Source: Diprion similis (lineage: Eukaryota > Arthropoda > Insecta > Hymenoptera > Diprionidae). From it: a stretch of 64,000 nt of DNA. Under the pieces are notes generated by a model. That model was not told the DNA's origin, did no database searches, and saw nothing but the letters and a program-made list of their open reading frames with translations. A program made the position numbers and the translations under genes. The DNA lies in assembly GCF_021155765.1 (NCBI RefSeq), contig NC_060105.1, positions 16,339,001 through 16,403,000 on the forward strand, given 5' to 3'. Positions 29,441 to 41,500 of the stretch are shown piece after piece (the first letter of the stretch is position 1; every line of letters starts with the position of its first letter).

Positions 29441-30972
29441 TTTTGAGATAGCCATGGTCGAGGTGCCGGGATTAGAATTCTGATGACTATCTTCCCTGGC
29501 TACTTTACTATTTCGCCAATTATTAGCGTTTGAATTTGAGCTTTGCGTCTGAGACTCTGCTTTGCGTTTTAACGCGAAACAGTGATTGGCGTCATGGCCT
29601 TTTTGGTTGCAAAACAAGCAAGTGAGGGTAGTAAACCTATTGTCTACTCTCTCATTGACGTACTGAGGTCTTCTAATGTGGCTCTGAGAAGAACCGCGAC
29701 TATTCTTATCTTTAAAATTTCTATTATTATTGTAATTTTTATTATATTTCAGGTTATGAGACTTGGTCTCTTCCGAGCGACCACCCCCTTTTCTATAGAG
29801 GTGTTATCATCCACCTGTACTTGGCGGAGTTTGCCCGCTCCAAAATATTGTTTTCGCATGGCCTCCACCTCGAGAGCTTTGGCCATTGCCTCTCGTAAGG
29901 AAGTTAAACCCGACGTTCCAACGGCCATTTTAACTTCCGGGTCGTTAATAGCGTTTAAAAATGCTTGTGTCGCTAAAATATTACGTGACGGTTCGTGGTC
30001 TGGCAAAGCTATTCGCGACAGTCGCTCTATGTCTTGTCCGAGAGAGGCAAGGTCTTCGTCTCGTCCTTGTCTCCTAGTTTGTAATTGAGCAGTATATAAT
30101 TTTGTCAAATGATCATTACCGTATCTTAATTTTAACGCGGAGCTGAGCTTTTCGAAGTCAGAAATTTCTTCTTCTGACAAAGCTGTCAATACGTTCAAAG
30201 CTGGCGTTCTAAGACAAGAGGCAAGGCTATGAGCTTTCATGGCGGAGTCCCATTGATTATGTCTAGCAATTGTATTGAACTGTCTTTCATATTCAGCCCA
30301 CGGAATTTTTCCGTCAAAAATAGGCGGTTTTAACGCACAGATAGGTTTTTCACATGTTTGAGAGGGGACTCGGAATACTCTCTGATTATCTAATTGATTT
30401 GATTGTGGGAAATGAGGTTGAGCATTTGATGGTGGCTCGGGAAAGTAGGTCTCGGTTATTATTCTAGGTCTCGAAATCGGAGAACAGTCAAGTTCTCTAA
30501 TAAAAGGGACAGACCTTGAATCCTGGGGAGCCTGATCCGAAAAGACCTGGCGAGGAGAAGGATGAGGCGTGAGGACAGGAGAATTTTGAGGTGTGGCTGC
30601 AGACTGGTGTAACGACTGGAAGGTGGACATCGTCGTAGTAAATAGATCATGGAACCGTTCTTCCGAACGTGTCTGAGCCTCTTGTTGTCCCCGTAGAACA
30701 TCCATCAGATGCTGCTGATGACATTCAGCTGCTTCACGTTGTCGTTCAGCGGCTTCTCGTTGTCTCTCAGCTGCTTCCTGTTGAGCCTGAAGGACCTTCA
30801 GAAGGTCTAAAGCGGTGACGGTGGACGTCGAAGGTGTTGTAACAGGGGTCACCGTCGGTGCAGCTTCTGGAGCCGCAAAAGTTGGCTCGGGAACTTGTAG
30901 GTCTTCTCTCAGTGAGGGGCTATCTCCACAACTTTCCCGGCGGCGTGAGCGGGTCGAACGACTGACACTCAT
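29435..30972 (-). CDS. Gypsy gag (one frameshift)
   Basis: Starts at ATG 30972, about 60 bases below the LTR. The N-terminal part is Pro/Thr-rich, with a charged repeat EAAERQREAAERQREA (about 30760-30710). The capsid-like region follows (about 30330-29850, PPIFDGKIPWAEYERQF ... NAINDPEVKMAVGTSGL). A one-base shift in a G run (29784-29792) breaks the frame; in the next frame comes the nucleocapsid zinc knuckle CLFCNQKGHDANHC and the stop at 29435. The frame is short enough to be a simple capsid-nucleocapsid gag. Copy 2 has the same parts. Confidence 0.9.
29438..29444 (-). promoter_or_regulatory. -1 ribosomal frameshift heptamer A AAA AAC
   Basis: On the minus strand, the gag frame reads TCA AAA AAC TAG. 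Slipping back one base at A AAA AAC gives the pol frame, which then stays open. The heptamer followed by TAG is conserved in copy 2 (55005-55011). This is the canonical retroviral/gypsy slippery sequence. Confidence 0.9.
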
Positions 30973-31018
30973 CTTCAAATTCGCGCACTGAATTGACTCA
31001 CGAAAGAAAAGCTTTAAA

Positions 31019-31035
31019 TCCCGATTCTGACACCA
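31019..31035 (-). promoter_or_regulatory. Primer binding site, tRNA-Leu type
   Basis: Minus strand TGGTGTCAGAATCGGGA starts directly after the 5' LTR. It is complementary to a tRNA 3' end reading TCTGACACCA, which fits leucine tRNAs. Its immediate contact with the LTR supports the chosen LTR boundary. Confidence 0.75.
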
Positions 31036-31319
31036 GTGTTACACTTTTTAGCGTAACGAGTAAAACGAGGGTAAGAAGCTTAGTTAGGTGAGCAATTGAA
31101 AGGCGCTAAATGAGAAATATGCTTTGAGAAAAATGTATTTGGGGTAAAGAACGTGTTATCAGCTCAAAGTCTGAAACAGATCTGTTTTTACAATAATAGC
31201 GGTTGACGCAGCAACCTTATTCATTTGATGACATAAGAAGACTTAGTTTTCTTGCGTCACATGCCGACTACTAGATCATTAGAAAAGGGGGTAAAGCGGG
31301 TGATTTTACCCTTTGTAAC
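31036..31319 (-). repeat. 5' LTR of gypsy copy 1
   Basis: 284 bp, identical to the LTR at 23668-23951 except for one base (G in AATTGAAAGG). Followed by the second AATA. It should contain the element promoter and, in the other LTR, the poly(A) site. Confidence 0.95.
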
Positions 31320-31323
31320 AATA

Positions 31324-32074
31324 TGATATATAACTTCAAACTTTATCCTCGTTGTATAATATACGTTTTCGTCGAGGTTTTAGGTATTCTATTATAGAAA
31401 TATGAAAAATTGAAACGAAAATCTATCACAGTGCCTTAGAAAATGTGTTTGGAACATTGTATCGTGAATACGATCATGGAATCTGAATATTCTAAGTTGA
31501 GATTTTTGGCCGGCTCAAATCGATTTCGCAACACTGTGCGTCGTTAGCTACTTTTAAAAACAAGTAAAAATCAGTTTTTCCCTGTTATTCTTATGGAGAA
31601 TCGAACAGTGCGATGCGGAACCTCTTAATGTTAATATCAAGAGCTGAAATTATAACGGGAGTATTTGTATGCTTAAATTAAACTTTGGAAACTGTTTCGA
31701 AGAATTTGTTTTTTTCACGGATGGTCCTTATTTATGGTGTTTACGATTTTTTTCCTAATTTTTAAAGATTCTAAATCATTATTGTTAAAATGTAAAGGTT
31801 GCGGATATGGTGGAAGGTTTCTTTTCAACTACACCACACTGTATATTTTATATATATGATTATTATACTTTATTTATAATATTAGATTTAGTGACAACGT
31901 AATGGCTTTCCTGTTTGCCATGCGGTGCTTCGTACGAGAGTGACTCGATTTTGCAGTCACCTCTTCGTATCGCTGTATCGAACTATCGAACGCTGTACTA
32001 GAACATTGTCACACTTCTTTCTGTAACATATGCTGCAAGCTCTTATGGGTTAACCCCCAGAGCTAAATATACGA
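31324..32074. other. Non-coding AT-rich spacer
   Basis: No gene or clear repeat seen. Confidence 0.5.
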
Positions 32075-32278
32075 ATCTATCTATCCATCTATCCATCTAT
32101 CCATCTATCCATCTATCCATCTATCCATCTATCCATCTATCCATCTATCCATCTATCCATCTATCCATCTATCCATCTATCCATCTATCCATCTATCCAT
32201 CTATCCATCTATCCATCTATCCATCTATCCATCTATCCATCTATCCATCTATCCATCTATCCATCTATCCATCTATCC

Positions 32279-32317
<39 letters not shown>
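32075..32317. repeat. CTATCCAT octamer array grading into CTAT
   Basis: About 240 bases of CTATCCAT repeated some 25 times, very regular, ending in about nine CTAT units. The octamer is a derived form of the CTAT tetramer. Expected to vary in length between individuals. Confidence 0.98.
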
Positions 32318-33535
32318 GCTCATAAAAACATGGTAATATGTAAACATAACAGTACTCATAGATAATCCGACAGGTACGGATCTAGACTTATTTCAACAAT
32401 TATCATCATTGCTATCATAAATCACTATAATAATCATAATCATGATTATAATAATTCGTGGTTTTAGTTACATGTACAATGATAATTCCGAAGATAATTC
32501 GAAATGAAAAATTGAATTGAAATTGTACTTAAAGGAACTGTGTTATATGAACATAGCATAAGAAAATGTTATCAATAATGATTGTATTATTATGTTATAC
32601 AATTTTTTGCACTTGACTGCGTAAAATTGAGATGAAAATGAATTAACTATTGAAAAAATCCAATGATAATAGATTTCATTGAATTTTTGATGATGATTGT
32701 TTGAAAATTTACGCGGCAAAAAAATTAGAAAAAAAAAATGCGTCATAATTGGGTAAATGATTGATTTGCGATTTCAATTCGCGTAACGCACAGTCGGAAA
32801 TTGGTGGTAACTTTACGAAATTTAGAATTGTCAATTAGAAAAAAAATAATTACATACGGTTGATTCATTAGTAGAAAAAATGGTTTGAATGGAAATTAGT
32901 GTTATGATGGCATAATTGGCAAAAATGACCAACGAAAAAGTTGAAACATGTGAGATGGCGATAAACGCCTATTTAAGAGGTAGGTAAATTTATTAATCTC
33001 GCAGTAAGTAGTCTCGTTAATAATGACAATACCATTTAACGCTGTCCTACCGCTGACATTACGTGCTTAGGGTATTTTCGTCTGCTAAGCATGCCTGTAC
33101 TTCGTTCGGGTTGAAGTTTCCGCTAGTTGGCGCGTCGGAATGAGCATGGAATGAGCATAGATTCGCAATTTTTCACCACACATTGGTACTAGCTGTGGTG
33201 CGCGGGTGTTTACGGGGCTAAGCATTGGCGTAGCAAAAGCGTGAAATGCTAACGCTAGCGCTACTTGCGTTAACCAGTTACAGAATCGCTCTGTTTTGGT
33301 GCCAACGACGAAAGGACGAACATCATGCAACATCTAGCGGTGATCGTCGAAAACGTACGACCACGTCATAGCCGATGTTCGCGACAGAGGGATGACCTAA
33401 TTGTGGTGGGGAACAAACGACCAATCACAGGGAAGAAGAATCACATGACGACAACGGCGAGGTGTGTCATCCGGACTCAGCCCATTCTACGCTCAACTCG
33501 CCAAAAGACAGCTTTGCTAACACCTCCATCGCTTG
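32318..33535. other. Non-coding spacer
   Basis: AT-rich to about 33000. From 33070 to 33500 the composition becomes GC-richer (GCTAGTTGGCGCG, CATCTAGCGGTGATCG), but no frame or motif is convincing. Confidence 0.45.
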
Positions 33536-33538
33536 ATT

Positions 33539-34045
33539 TACGGAAAATTCGGCGAAAACAATTCATCGAAAACACAATTCATCGAAAGCACAATTCGTCG
33601 AAAACAATTCATCGAAAACACAATTCATCGAAAACACAATTTGTCGAAAACAATTCGTCGAATCACAATTCGTCGAAACACAATTCGTCGAAAATTTTTT
33701 CTTCCAGTTTTTAATGTCAATGTGCTCAAAATGCCGAAGTTATTCGAGCCTTTCAGGTAGCACAAGTTATTCTAACCTTTCGGGTGCCACTGACACCTTC
33801 CGCGTTGTTCGTACCCTCGTGTGTGTTGTGGTTTCGGGGTAGCCGAAGTTATTCTAACCTTTCGGGTAGCCGAAGTTATTCTAGCCTTTCCGGTAGCCCA
33901 AGTTATTCCAACGAATTGTGATTTGACAAATTGTGCTCGACAAATTGTGTTTTCGACGAAATGTGATTCGACGAATTGTGTTTTCGATGAATTGTTCTCG
34001 ACGAATTGCTTTTCGATGAATTGTTTTCAACGAATTTTCCGCAGA
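33539..34045. repeat. Fold-back repeat built of AATTCGTCGAAAACAC units
   Basis: The left arm (33539-33700) is a run of 14-18-base units of the type AATTCRTCGAAAACAC; the right arm (about 33915-34045) carries the same units inverted (GTGTTTTCGACGAATT). Both arms end outward in CGGAAAATTCG. The ~210-base centre has its own direct repeats (GGTAGCCGAAGTTATTCTA at about 33838 and 33869 and relatives). The structure could form a large hairpin. Likely a fold-back type DNA transposon or a repeat-derived palindrome. Confidence 0.85.
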
Positions 34046-35340
34046 CGCCATCGCTTGTTACGCCGAGAGATTTCCCTTCACTGATTTTCCTTGACCTTCT
34101 TCCTCACCGCTATCGTACTATCGCTATCGTTTGTTCTAGCGCTACCGTTTAATTTCTTTTCCCTCTATCGTTTTGCTCTACCGTGAGCTTCTTCCTTTCC
34201 TTCAACTTCCATCACCTTCTTTCTCGCTTTTCTGTGCTATCGCTTAGTTTCTTTTAATTTAAAATCAGTGCTTGTTCGCTGACGTCGCCGCCGAAGGTAA
34301 GGCTTCTTAATTATCGTTTTCGGTTGCATCGAGTGATGCCAGTTTCTTTGTGAGTCATGTTCCACGAACATCGAGTTGCTGTGAGCTGTCGTGTGACTGC
34401 ATGATTTCGTTGAATAAGTAATTTCGTTGAATAAGTAATTTCGTAAAAATTATCGTTGAGCAACCTCGTAGCTACCGAATTGATATCTTTTGTATTTCTG
34501 ATTTTTCTGATTTTCTAGCAATTTTATATTGAAACTGCTTCTGTGATTTTTTATCGTCTTTTGAATAAGGTTTTCAAAGAGTAGATGGCAGGTTATAAAT
34601 CGGAAGAAACTGAAGAATGAATTTGTGTGCGGACCGTCAAGAGAACCATTCATTCGAAATGATGGGACAAGGAAAAACGGGTGATGGAGATTGATTGATT
34701 GCGAGAGGAAGATGTTTCAATTGATATTCAGTAAATATTCACGTATGCCGTGAGTTTGTAAGTGGAAGAAAGTAACTCATTTCACTTCAATTTCTATTAT
34801 ATTTGCAATCACGTCCAGTTGATTGATTCTTCAGTATATGATTTTATTATTTATAAAAACTATTTAAAATATACTACTATCGTAATTCGTCAGTGAGTGG
34901 AGAGAGGTGTGACATTTTGAACGACTTCATTCCCTGCCGTTTTTTTCCAACCATTTCCGTATAATCAGTTTAGGGGCTGGTTATTTCTGTTTCCTCTTCT
35001 ACAGCGTGCCTGCAATGTCATGACCCTGACTCATTTGACGTAATTCTCGTTCATTTACCTCCGGCAAAAGAACTGCTTAAACCGCATCCGGAATGGGGTT
35101 CTCTCGGTCGTTTCATCTGCAATTATTTTGGAATAGATACGTGCGAGAAAAGACTTTGCGAGCCAATGAAGCTGTATGCAACATGGAGTAAGATAAATCG
35201 GATCGCTTCGGAAGAAGTTGGTTAGAATAGATTCGCACAGTCTCAAACAACGCTCTTCGGTACATTGTTTGAGAAATCGTTTCCATCTGAGAATCAGTCC
35301 ACTGTCTTATTACACTCGAGGCTATGTGATATTAGTGCGA
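34046..35340. other. Non-coding spacer
   Basis: No gene recognised. A small tandem duplication of AATTTCGTTGAATAAGT lies at about 34405-34440. The right end adjoins the 3' end of the receptor kinase gene. Confidence 0.5.
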
Positions 35341-35397
35341 TACAAATTGAAGAAGTACTTTATTGATTTGCAAGATACGCAAAACAAAATTACCGCT

Positions 35398-35562
35398 TTA
35401 ACTTAACTTTATCAAACAATATAATCGCTCACCTTGACTGGCATCCGTCGGTTCGATTGGATCCGGGGGGATCGGATCCTGATTCTCGGGGTCCCGTTTA
35501 TTCCGTAATTCCGTAATGCGAGCATACGCCCTTTCACGCCGAGTATACAATTGGACATAATG
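35398..35562 (-). CDS. Receptor kinase exon 14 (C-terminal tail)
   Basis: Acceptor ATGTTTCAG. Starts HYVQLYTRRERAYARI and has a Pro/Asp-rich end. Either it runs to the stop at 35398-35400, or it splices again at the good donor GTGAGC at 35427-35432. AATAAA on the minus strand at 35359-35364 supports a gene end here. Confidence 0.7.
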   Translation of the reverse strand, partial: HYVQLYTRRERAYARITELRNKRDPENQDPIPPDPIEPTDASQGERLYCLIKLS

Positions 35563-38500
35563 CTGAAACATTTACTCGTGTGAGAATCGGACATGTTTCC
35601 CGAGTCCGGTGATCATTCCGTTTTCCCATAACTTTCGAGTAGCGGGAAATAGAGTGTCACACGTGACCCAGTAGATCGTCGAGGGCTGATATACTTGTGC
35701 AACGTGACTTCAGAGACTATTTGCAGGTTTACAGAATCACGTGATGCGATGTGTAGTTGAAGGATATTGAACGTGTTGACCACAAGTTTTCGACTCACCA
35801 ATTTTACGTTCTCCTCCATCAAATTACCGATGCTGTGCTCAAGTTCCACAAACGTGGGTCGTTTTGACGGATTCGCTTCCCAGCATTGCAGCATCGTCCG
35901 ATAGCTGTGACAATCGTCGGGTTAAATGGTTTGAAAAGTGAATTCAGCAATGTTTGGTCGAACAGAAACAGAGATACTCACATAGTCTCGGGTGAGTACT
36001 TCGGCCGCTCCATTCGATAACCACCGACAAGTGTTTCGCACATGTCTTGGGGGTTAATTTCGGGGTAAGGAGTTTTGGCGAGCGAAAACAATTCCCATAA
36101 CAAGACTCCGTAAGACCAGACGTCAGATTTCACCGAAAATATCCCGTTTCTGAGGGATTCGATGGCCATCCACTTGACGGGAAGAGGATCGTTTCCCTCG
36201 TCCTTGTACTGGTCGTCCTCCTGGAGAGACTTGGACAGGCCAAAGTCACATATTTTTACGACGTTATCTTCCAAAAGCAATACGTTCCTCGCTGCCAAGT
36301 CACCGTGCAGCACCTGAAGAGGGTCAACGGGTCAAATTGTTTTCGGTGAAACTGAAAGGCAATAATCGTGTCGTGCAATAATCCCAGTCGTAAATTCCTG
36401 ACGTCAACCTTTTTGGCAGCAAGATATTGCATTCCGCGTGAAATCTGCCAAGCCCAAGACACCAAGTCTCGCGTGCGAACCGGATCCAACTCCGCATTCG
36501 TAAAATCACCCGGGTACTTGGTTGGTGGTTCAAGTTCCAGTAATTGTGACTTGTTTCCGGTGACCGAATCTCTCGCCCCTTCACCCGTACCCGGTTGATC
36601 GGCGCTATCACTCAAATGTTCCACTGCTAAAATGGCGTCTTCCCAACGCGATGCTGAGTTGGTACTACTCGAAGTTGAGACACTAGACAAGAGGAATTGT
36701 CTGCAGTCAGGACACAATCGATTCAAGCTACGGCCGCAACGCATGTATGCCTAAAAGTGATTGTTGAGAGTTCGCCTTAAGGAGCTGGTGTAACTCATTA
36801 TTGTAACGAAGTGCCCGTGACGAGAGAATTTAGGGCCAGGAGGTTCCAGAAAACCACTGTGATAATGAGTCACGTCCTCGATTTTTTTATAAACTCTGAC
36901 CAATGGCTATACAGTTCCACGATTCCAAGGTGATTCTTGGGTTCACTCGAGACTCAGCTACTTACGTGATAAAATAGCTCACCTACGGTTTCTGACGTCG
37001 ATCGGATCATCATCAGAGTTCGAATCAGGGATTTCTTTGGAGTCGGTACCCAGTTCGTCGACGAACTTTGACCTGCAGCGCCACAAATGGTCGTGCAGGT
37101 TCCCGAAGCGGCAAAATTCCACGATGACCAAGAGTTGGCCTGTCGGTGACGATGGTATTAATCAAGTTCACGAATCATCGCTAACGCGGGTCAGCAGGAT
37201 CGGGATAAAGAATTGATATACGTAGAAACACCTACCAAAATCAAGATTCTTAGTGCAGGCACCGAGGAGGCTGACGATGTTCGGATGGTGACCGAGATAG
37301 ACGAGAATTTTGAGTTCGCGAAGAAGAGCTTTCATGCAGCGCAGGCCGGCTGTCGGTCGGACCGTCTTGACTGCAACTACCGAAATCGCCTCGGGTCGAC
37401 GAATCGTTTTCGCCCTGGCTTTCCAGACTATTCCGAACGAGCCACTTCCCAGTTCCTCGTCTACAGGGTGGAAAGATTAAATGCTAGTCCATGCAATAAA
37501 CACAAAGCCCTCAAATGTGATCTGCGTCTCAGAAAAGCGCGACAGAGTTAAATACTCACTTCACAATACTCGAAATGGAGTTAAAGATATGAAAACACAT
37601 TTTCATCGTGAGTTTCAAATATAAAGGCGATTTTCCAAACCATAAATAAAACTGGAATAATTTTCTCAAATGTGTTTTTTGATACATGCAATTACCAAAC
37701 TTGAATAGAAAACTTTTTTTTATACTTTTTTGTATTCGGGAATTTCTTCAATTTTTTTCCGTAACAGATTATACGAATAACAAGTTTTTTAAAAACGAAC
37801 CTGTATCATACTACGGATATACCAACAACATTAAGAAATATGTGAAAGAAATCAAATGGAACGAATCGTCGTCCCTACTGTCGGTAATTACTACAAAGTT
37901 CCCTGTATAATCAACACCGCTGAAACTTTCCGCCAGTGTCACAACTTTAGACAACTATCTAGCATATGATAGATAATAATGGATAAAGATCATAATATTC
38001 GCCTCCGCTACGTAAAAACAGCTGAAATGATTCCTAAAATACAATTCAAATCTCGACATATCGATGCAAAGACATAATTCTGTGATTGTGCAAACGGTGG
38101 ACGTACGGCTGGTTGTTGTTCTTACACAGCAGCGATAGTTTATCGTATATCACATGCTAGATGTTTGTAAAAACTTGTGAAACAAGCGGAAGTTTTGAGA
38201 CATGTTTGCAATGATACAGAAAACTGTCTGGCAACTATTGAGGACAGTGACGGAGATTACTTCTACTTGGTTTATTTCAGATATTTTCGATTATTATTGG
38301 TACGTCCGTAGTAGATACGCATTTATTGTCAAAAAAATTATCATTTATGAGTATAATCTTCAATTACTGAAATAATATTAGTTCGTGTATGCACCAAACT
38401 TTCCGAAAAGACATCGGTTTTAAATTTCTCTCACGCAATATTTCATCAAATCGTGAGGATCTCGGAGCATGGAGGAGTATAAAAGATATTTATTGTTGAA

Positions 38501-41500
38501 ATTCGGTGACTGCATGTTTCGAAACAACGTTGATTGAAAATTCACTCGAGTTGCATTTATATTAAGGAAATTGGCTTTTGATTTGAAAATCGCGAGGAAA
38601 GTATATTTTCACTGCTTTTGCTCCCAATTATTCGACTACAAATCACTATTTGGTAATTTTTATTATCAGGAATGTGGAAAAAAAAAGAAAACGAAACAAA
38701 AAAACTCGAAAACCGTATAAAATCAAGAGCTCGAATTTGAGGTCAAGTATTTTCATCTGATACCAAAATGATCCCCAAAATAACGATAGAGAACTACGCA
38801 GGGGTAGATTCGGCATGCTCATCTGACTACGATATATTCTTAATCGTTACGGATTGAAACTTCTCCGTCATAGAGATAATAATATCGATAAATACCGAGT
38901 CTCAAAAGCTTTCGTGGAAATTCCCATTCCTTGTCGTAGGGCAATAAATCTGCCTGATCATTCATGGAAAGTTCCGGATTGAAAGAAGTCGGATTCTCGG
39001 TGTAGAAATATGCAAGTCGTTCTCTTAAAATCCTTCGCTTCTGAGCCTAAAACACAAGAGTATCAACAGTTTATTAGTCGTACGATTCGCAGAAAGATGC
39101 TGGTCATTTTCATCAAAACCTTCTTGTAAAAATGCCAGGCTCCTAGAATGGCGAGGAGAAAGGAAATTCCCGTAAGTGGTAGCCATACTTCAACTTGTGT
39201 CCCGGATTCCACTTCTGGAGAATAAATTCGTCAAAGTTTAGCGCATTTGTTGTGCAGTAAGAGTTTAATACAGATAGCAGAAAATTATTGCTCTTGCGAT
39301 ATTTTTACAATCATTTTAAATACGTACCTATGCTTTCTGTGAAAACTCCTCTCCGAACGTCACTCGAATAACAATCCGTACTCAATTCGTTGAAGCAGGC
39401 TCGTACTTCCAAGTTGTGACTGGTTGAAGGATAAAGTTGTTGAAAGTTGTAATAAGTTGCCGTAGTATAATTAGAATGAACAATTTCTGTTCCATCGTAC
39501 GTATAGTTGACTGATATACGGTACAGCTGTATGTGAGCGCGTAGCTCTTTTGGTAGGCTTGGCCATTCTATAATTATGGAATTTGTCGCCTTCGATGTCA
39601 CAGTGATGTTTGGAAAATATGTAAGGTCTGTGGAAGAAACAAATTTTTATTAACGGTACACACATCACAGGATGCTCCCTACAGATTCCATCGTGTCAAA
39701 CTAGACGAAATGATGGACATTTTTCCATTTTGTTGAGTTTCTTCGTCCCATTTCAGAGTCTCCGAATCAGTCAGGATGAACTTCATTTCGATATGCATCG
39801 CTTACATATGGTCCAAGCACTTACCTCTTTCCGCGGGCGTAATAAGTCCGGAGTAAGTGCTTGCGAGTCTTCTTCCCGCGCTGATCACAACAAGTTCGAA
39901 CCAATAGAAAGTGCCGCGTGTCAACTGCCTTATAACGTAGCCCTTATATTTCTTGCTCTCTTCACCTCGCACCGAGAATACATTTTCCCGTTCAAGAGAA
40001 TCGTTTTCTGAAAATCGTATCAGATGCGTGTCTCCTCGAGTTTTGTTGTCGAACCAGCGTAAATAAACGAGCTTCGACCCGATGACACTGGCGCTGAGTT
40101 GCAGTGGTGATTTGTTGGAGACTTCGAGTCGAACCAAACCTATCATACTCGGCAATCTGTAATTCATTGCCTCGCATCCGTATTTCCCATGAGGGTATGC
40201 GTTAGAGGTATCCGCAATATACAACATCATCCTCACGTGAGTCCTGTTAAGATTCGATGTAACGGGGACGCCGACTAATTCACGATTGTAGAGCGAGAAG
40301 GCGTCTCGCCACTCAAAGTTCGATCGTCCGTGTCCGAAGAAATCGCACAACAGCGCTGTCGGCTCGCTCGATTTCGCATACACGATTTCAACTCCTACAA
40401 TCAATTCTTCTGCGGGTGCTAGAATAAAAATACCGAATGGACACAGCGTCTCGAAATGTAACCCGGTATGTCCAGTAGTCTACATTATTTACACCAATCC
40501 ACAAGTTGTTTTGACTCAGAGAGTACAATTTACTGTGTCATTTTTTCCATGCAACTATCACAGAGTGGCTCTTACGTATCACCGTGACGAGCATTCTTCC
40601 ACCAGCGTGCGAATCCTTGATCATTTTCGCCACGCAGGTGTAATCGCGAGTGTTTCCATCCTCAGCATCTCCGACAATTATAGTCCAGTCGATCCCACCG
40701 TCATAATCACTGGAAGAAGTAACGCGTTCCCCTTTCGTCATCCACCAACCCTCGTATCCCTGAACACTGACGCTGCAAGTAAAGGAGGCTTCGCTGCCTA
40801 CTGTTGTATTTTCCGCATCTCGAGTTACGTTCATTGTCAGTACCGAAGACATCATGTCAAATTGCGGTTCTTGTCTCGCTCCCAAATGTTTTCCGCCAGC
40901 TGTGAAGTCGTATGGTTCAGGTTCATTGTCGAATTCTATACCGACATGACGTTGTAGGATATTTAATCTTCTAATTGCATTTTGGCCGTGATTGTTATAT
41001 AAAGAAATAGCGTAAAAATAGAATATTATGTAACGAGGGACGAAAGTTGCGATCATCAACTTTCGTTCCGTGTCACACACGATAGTTTTCATAACAAGTG
41101 CGTGAAGAGTGGTCGGGCCTTGCATGGTAGTTTTGCGGGACGCGAATGGCCAATTTCTTCTCCATTAGGGCGAAAGTGATATCCCAAGGGACGAACGTGA
41201 AGCAATTGTGAACTCCGCATGCGCGAATCCAACCTTACAATACTTGAATGAAATTGGCGACTACCGACCCGCTTTCTATGCCCGTGTGATGGAAAAAAAT
41301 GGTATTGCAACCTCACCACGTTATCATCGTCAGTCTTGGGAGCCGCCCAAAGAAAGAAACGTGAAGAAGAACTTATTGAATACACAAACATCCTACTCAT
41401 TTCCGACTAACAGAGCTGTGAAAGACAGAGAAGGAACAGAAATACGTAAAGTTCTCTTCGCTTAGATTTTCCAACTCTGCCACAGTTTACAGTGACTTGC

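Larger units (their letters stand above)
23668..31319 (-). mobile_element. Ty3/gypsy LTR retrotransposon, copy 1, with captured dNK gene
   Basis: A full element on the minus strand: two 284-bp LTRs that differ by a single base as read by eye, flanked by AATA on both sides (23664-23667 and 31320-31323); a tRNA-Leu-like primer binding site; gag, a -1 frameshift site, and pol in the order protease, reverse transcriptase, RNase H, integrase; then a deoxynucleoside kinase gene; then an opposite-strand two-exon gene; a polypurine tract; and the 3' LTR. Near-identical LTRs mean a recent insertion. Gag carries one frameshift and pol two in-frame TAG codons, so this copy may not be autonomous. The kinase is also in copy 2 and is thus part of the family, not a chance neighbour. 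Confidence 0.96.

Noticed and set aside
32075-32317. Array as a possible satellite or CRISPR
   Set aside because: Pure octamer/tetramer simple repeat without spacers.
33539-33700. Short regularly spaced repeats that look like a CRISPR array
   Set aside because: Units are contiguous without unique spacers, vary in length, and recur inverted; the genome is eukaryotic.
36317-36408. Reading straight through after exon 11 (VDVRNLRLGLLH...)
   Set aside because: The kinase catalytic loop requires AAKK to be followed by VLHGD, which is supplied exactly by splicing to exon 12.
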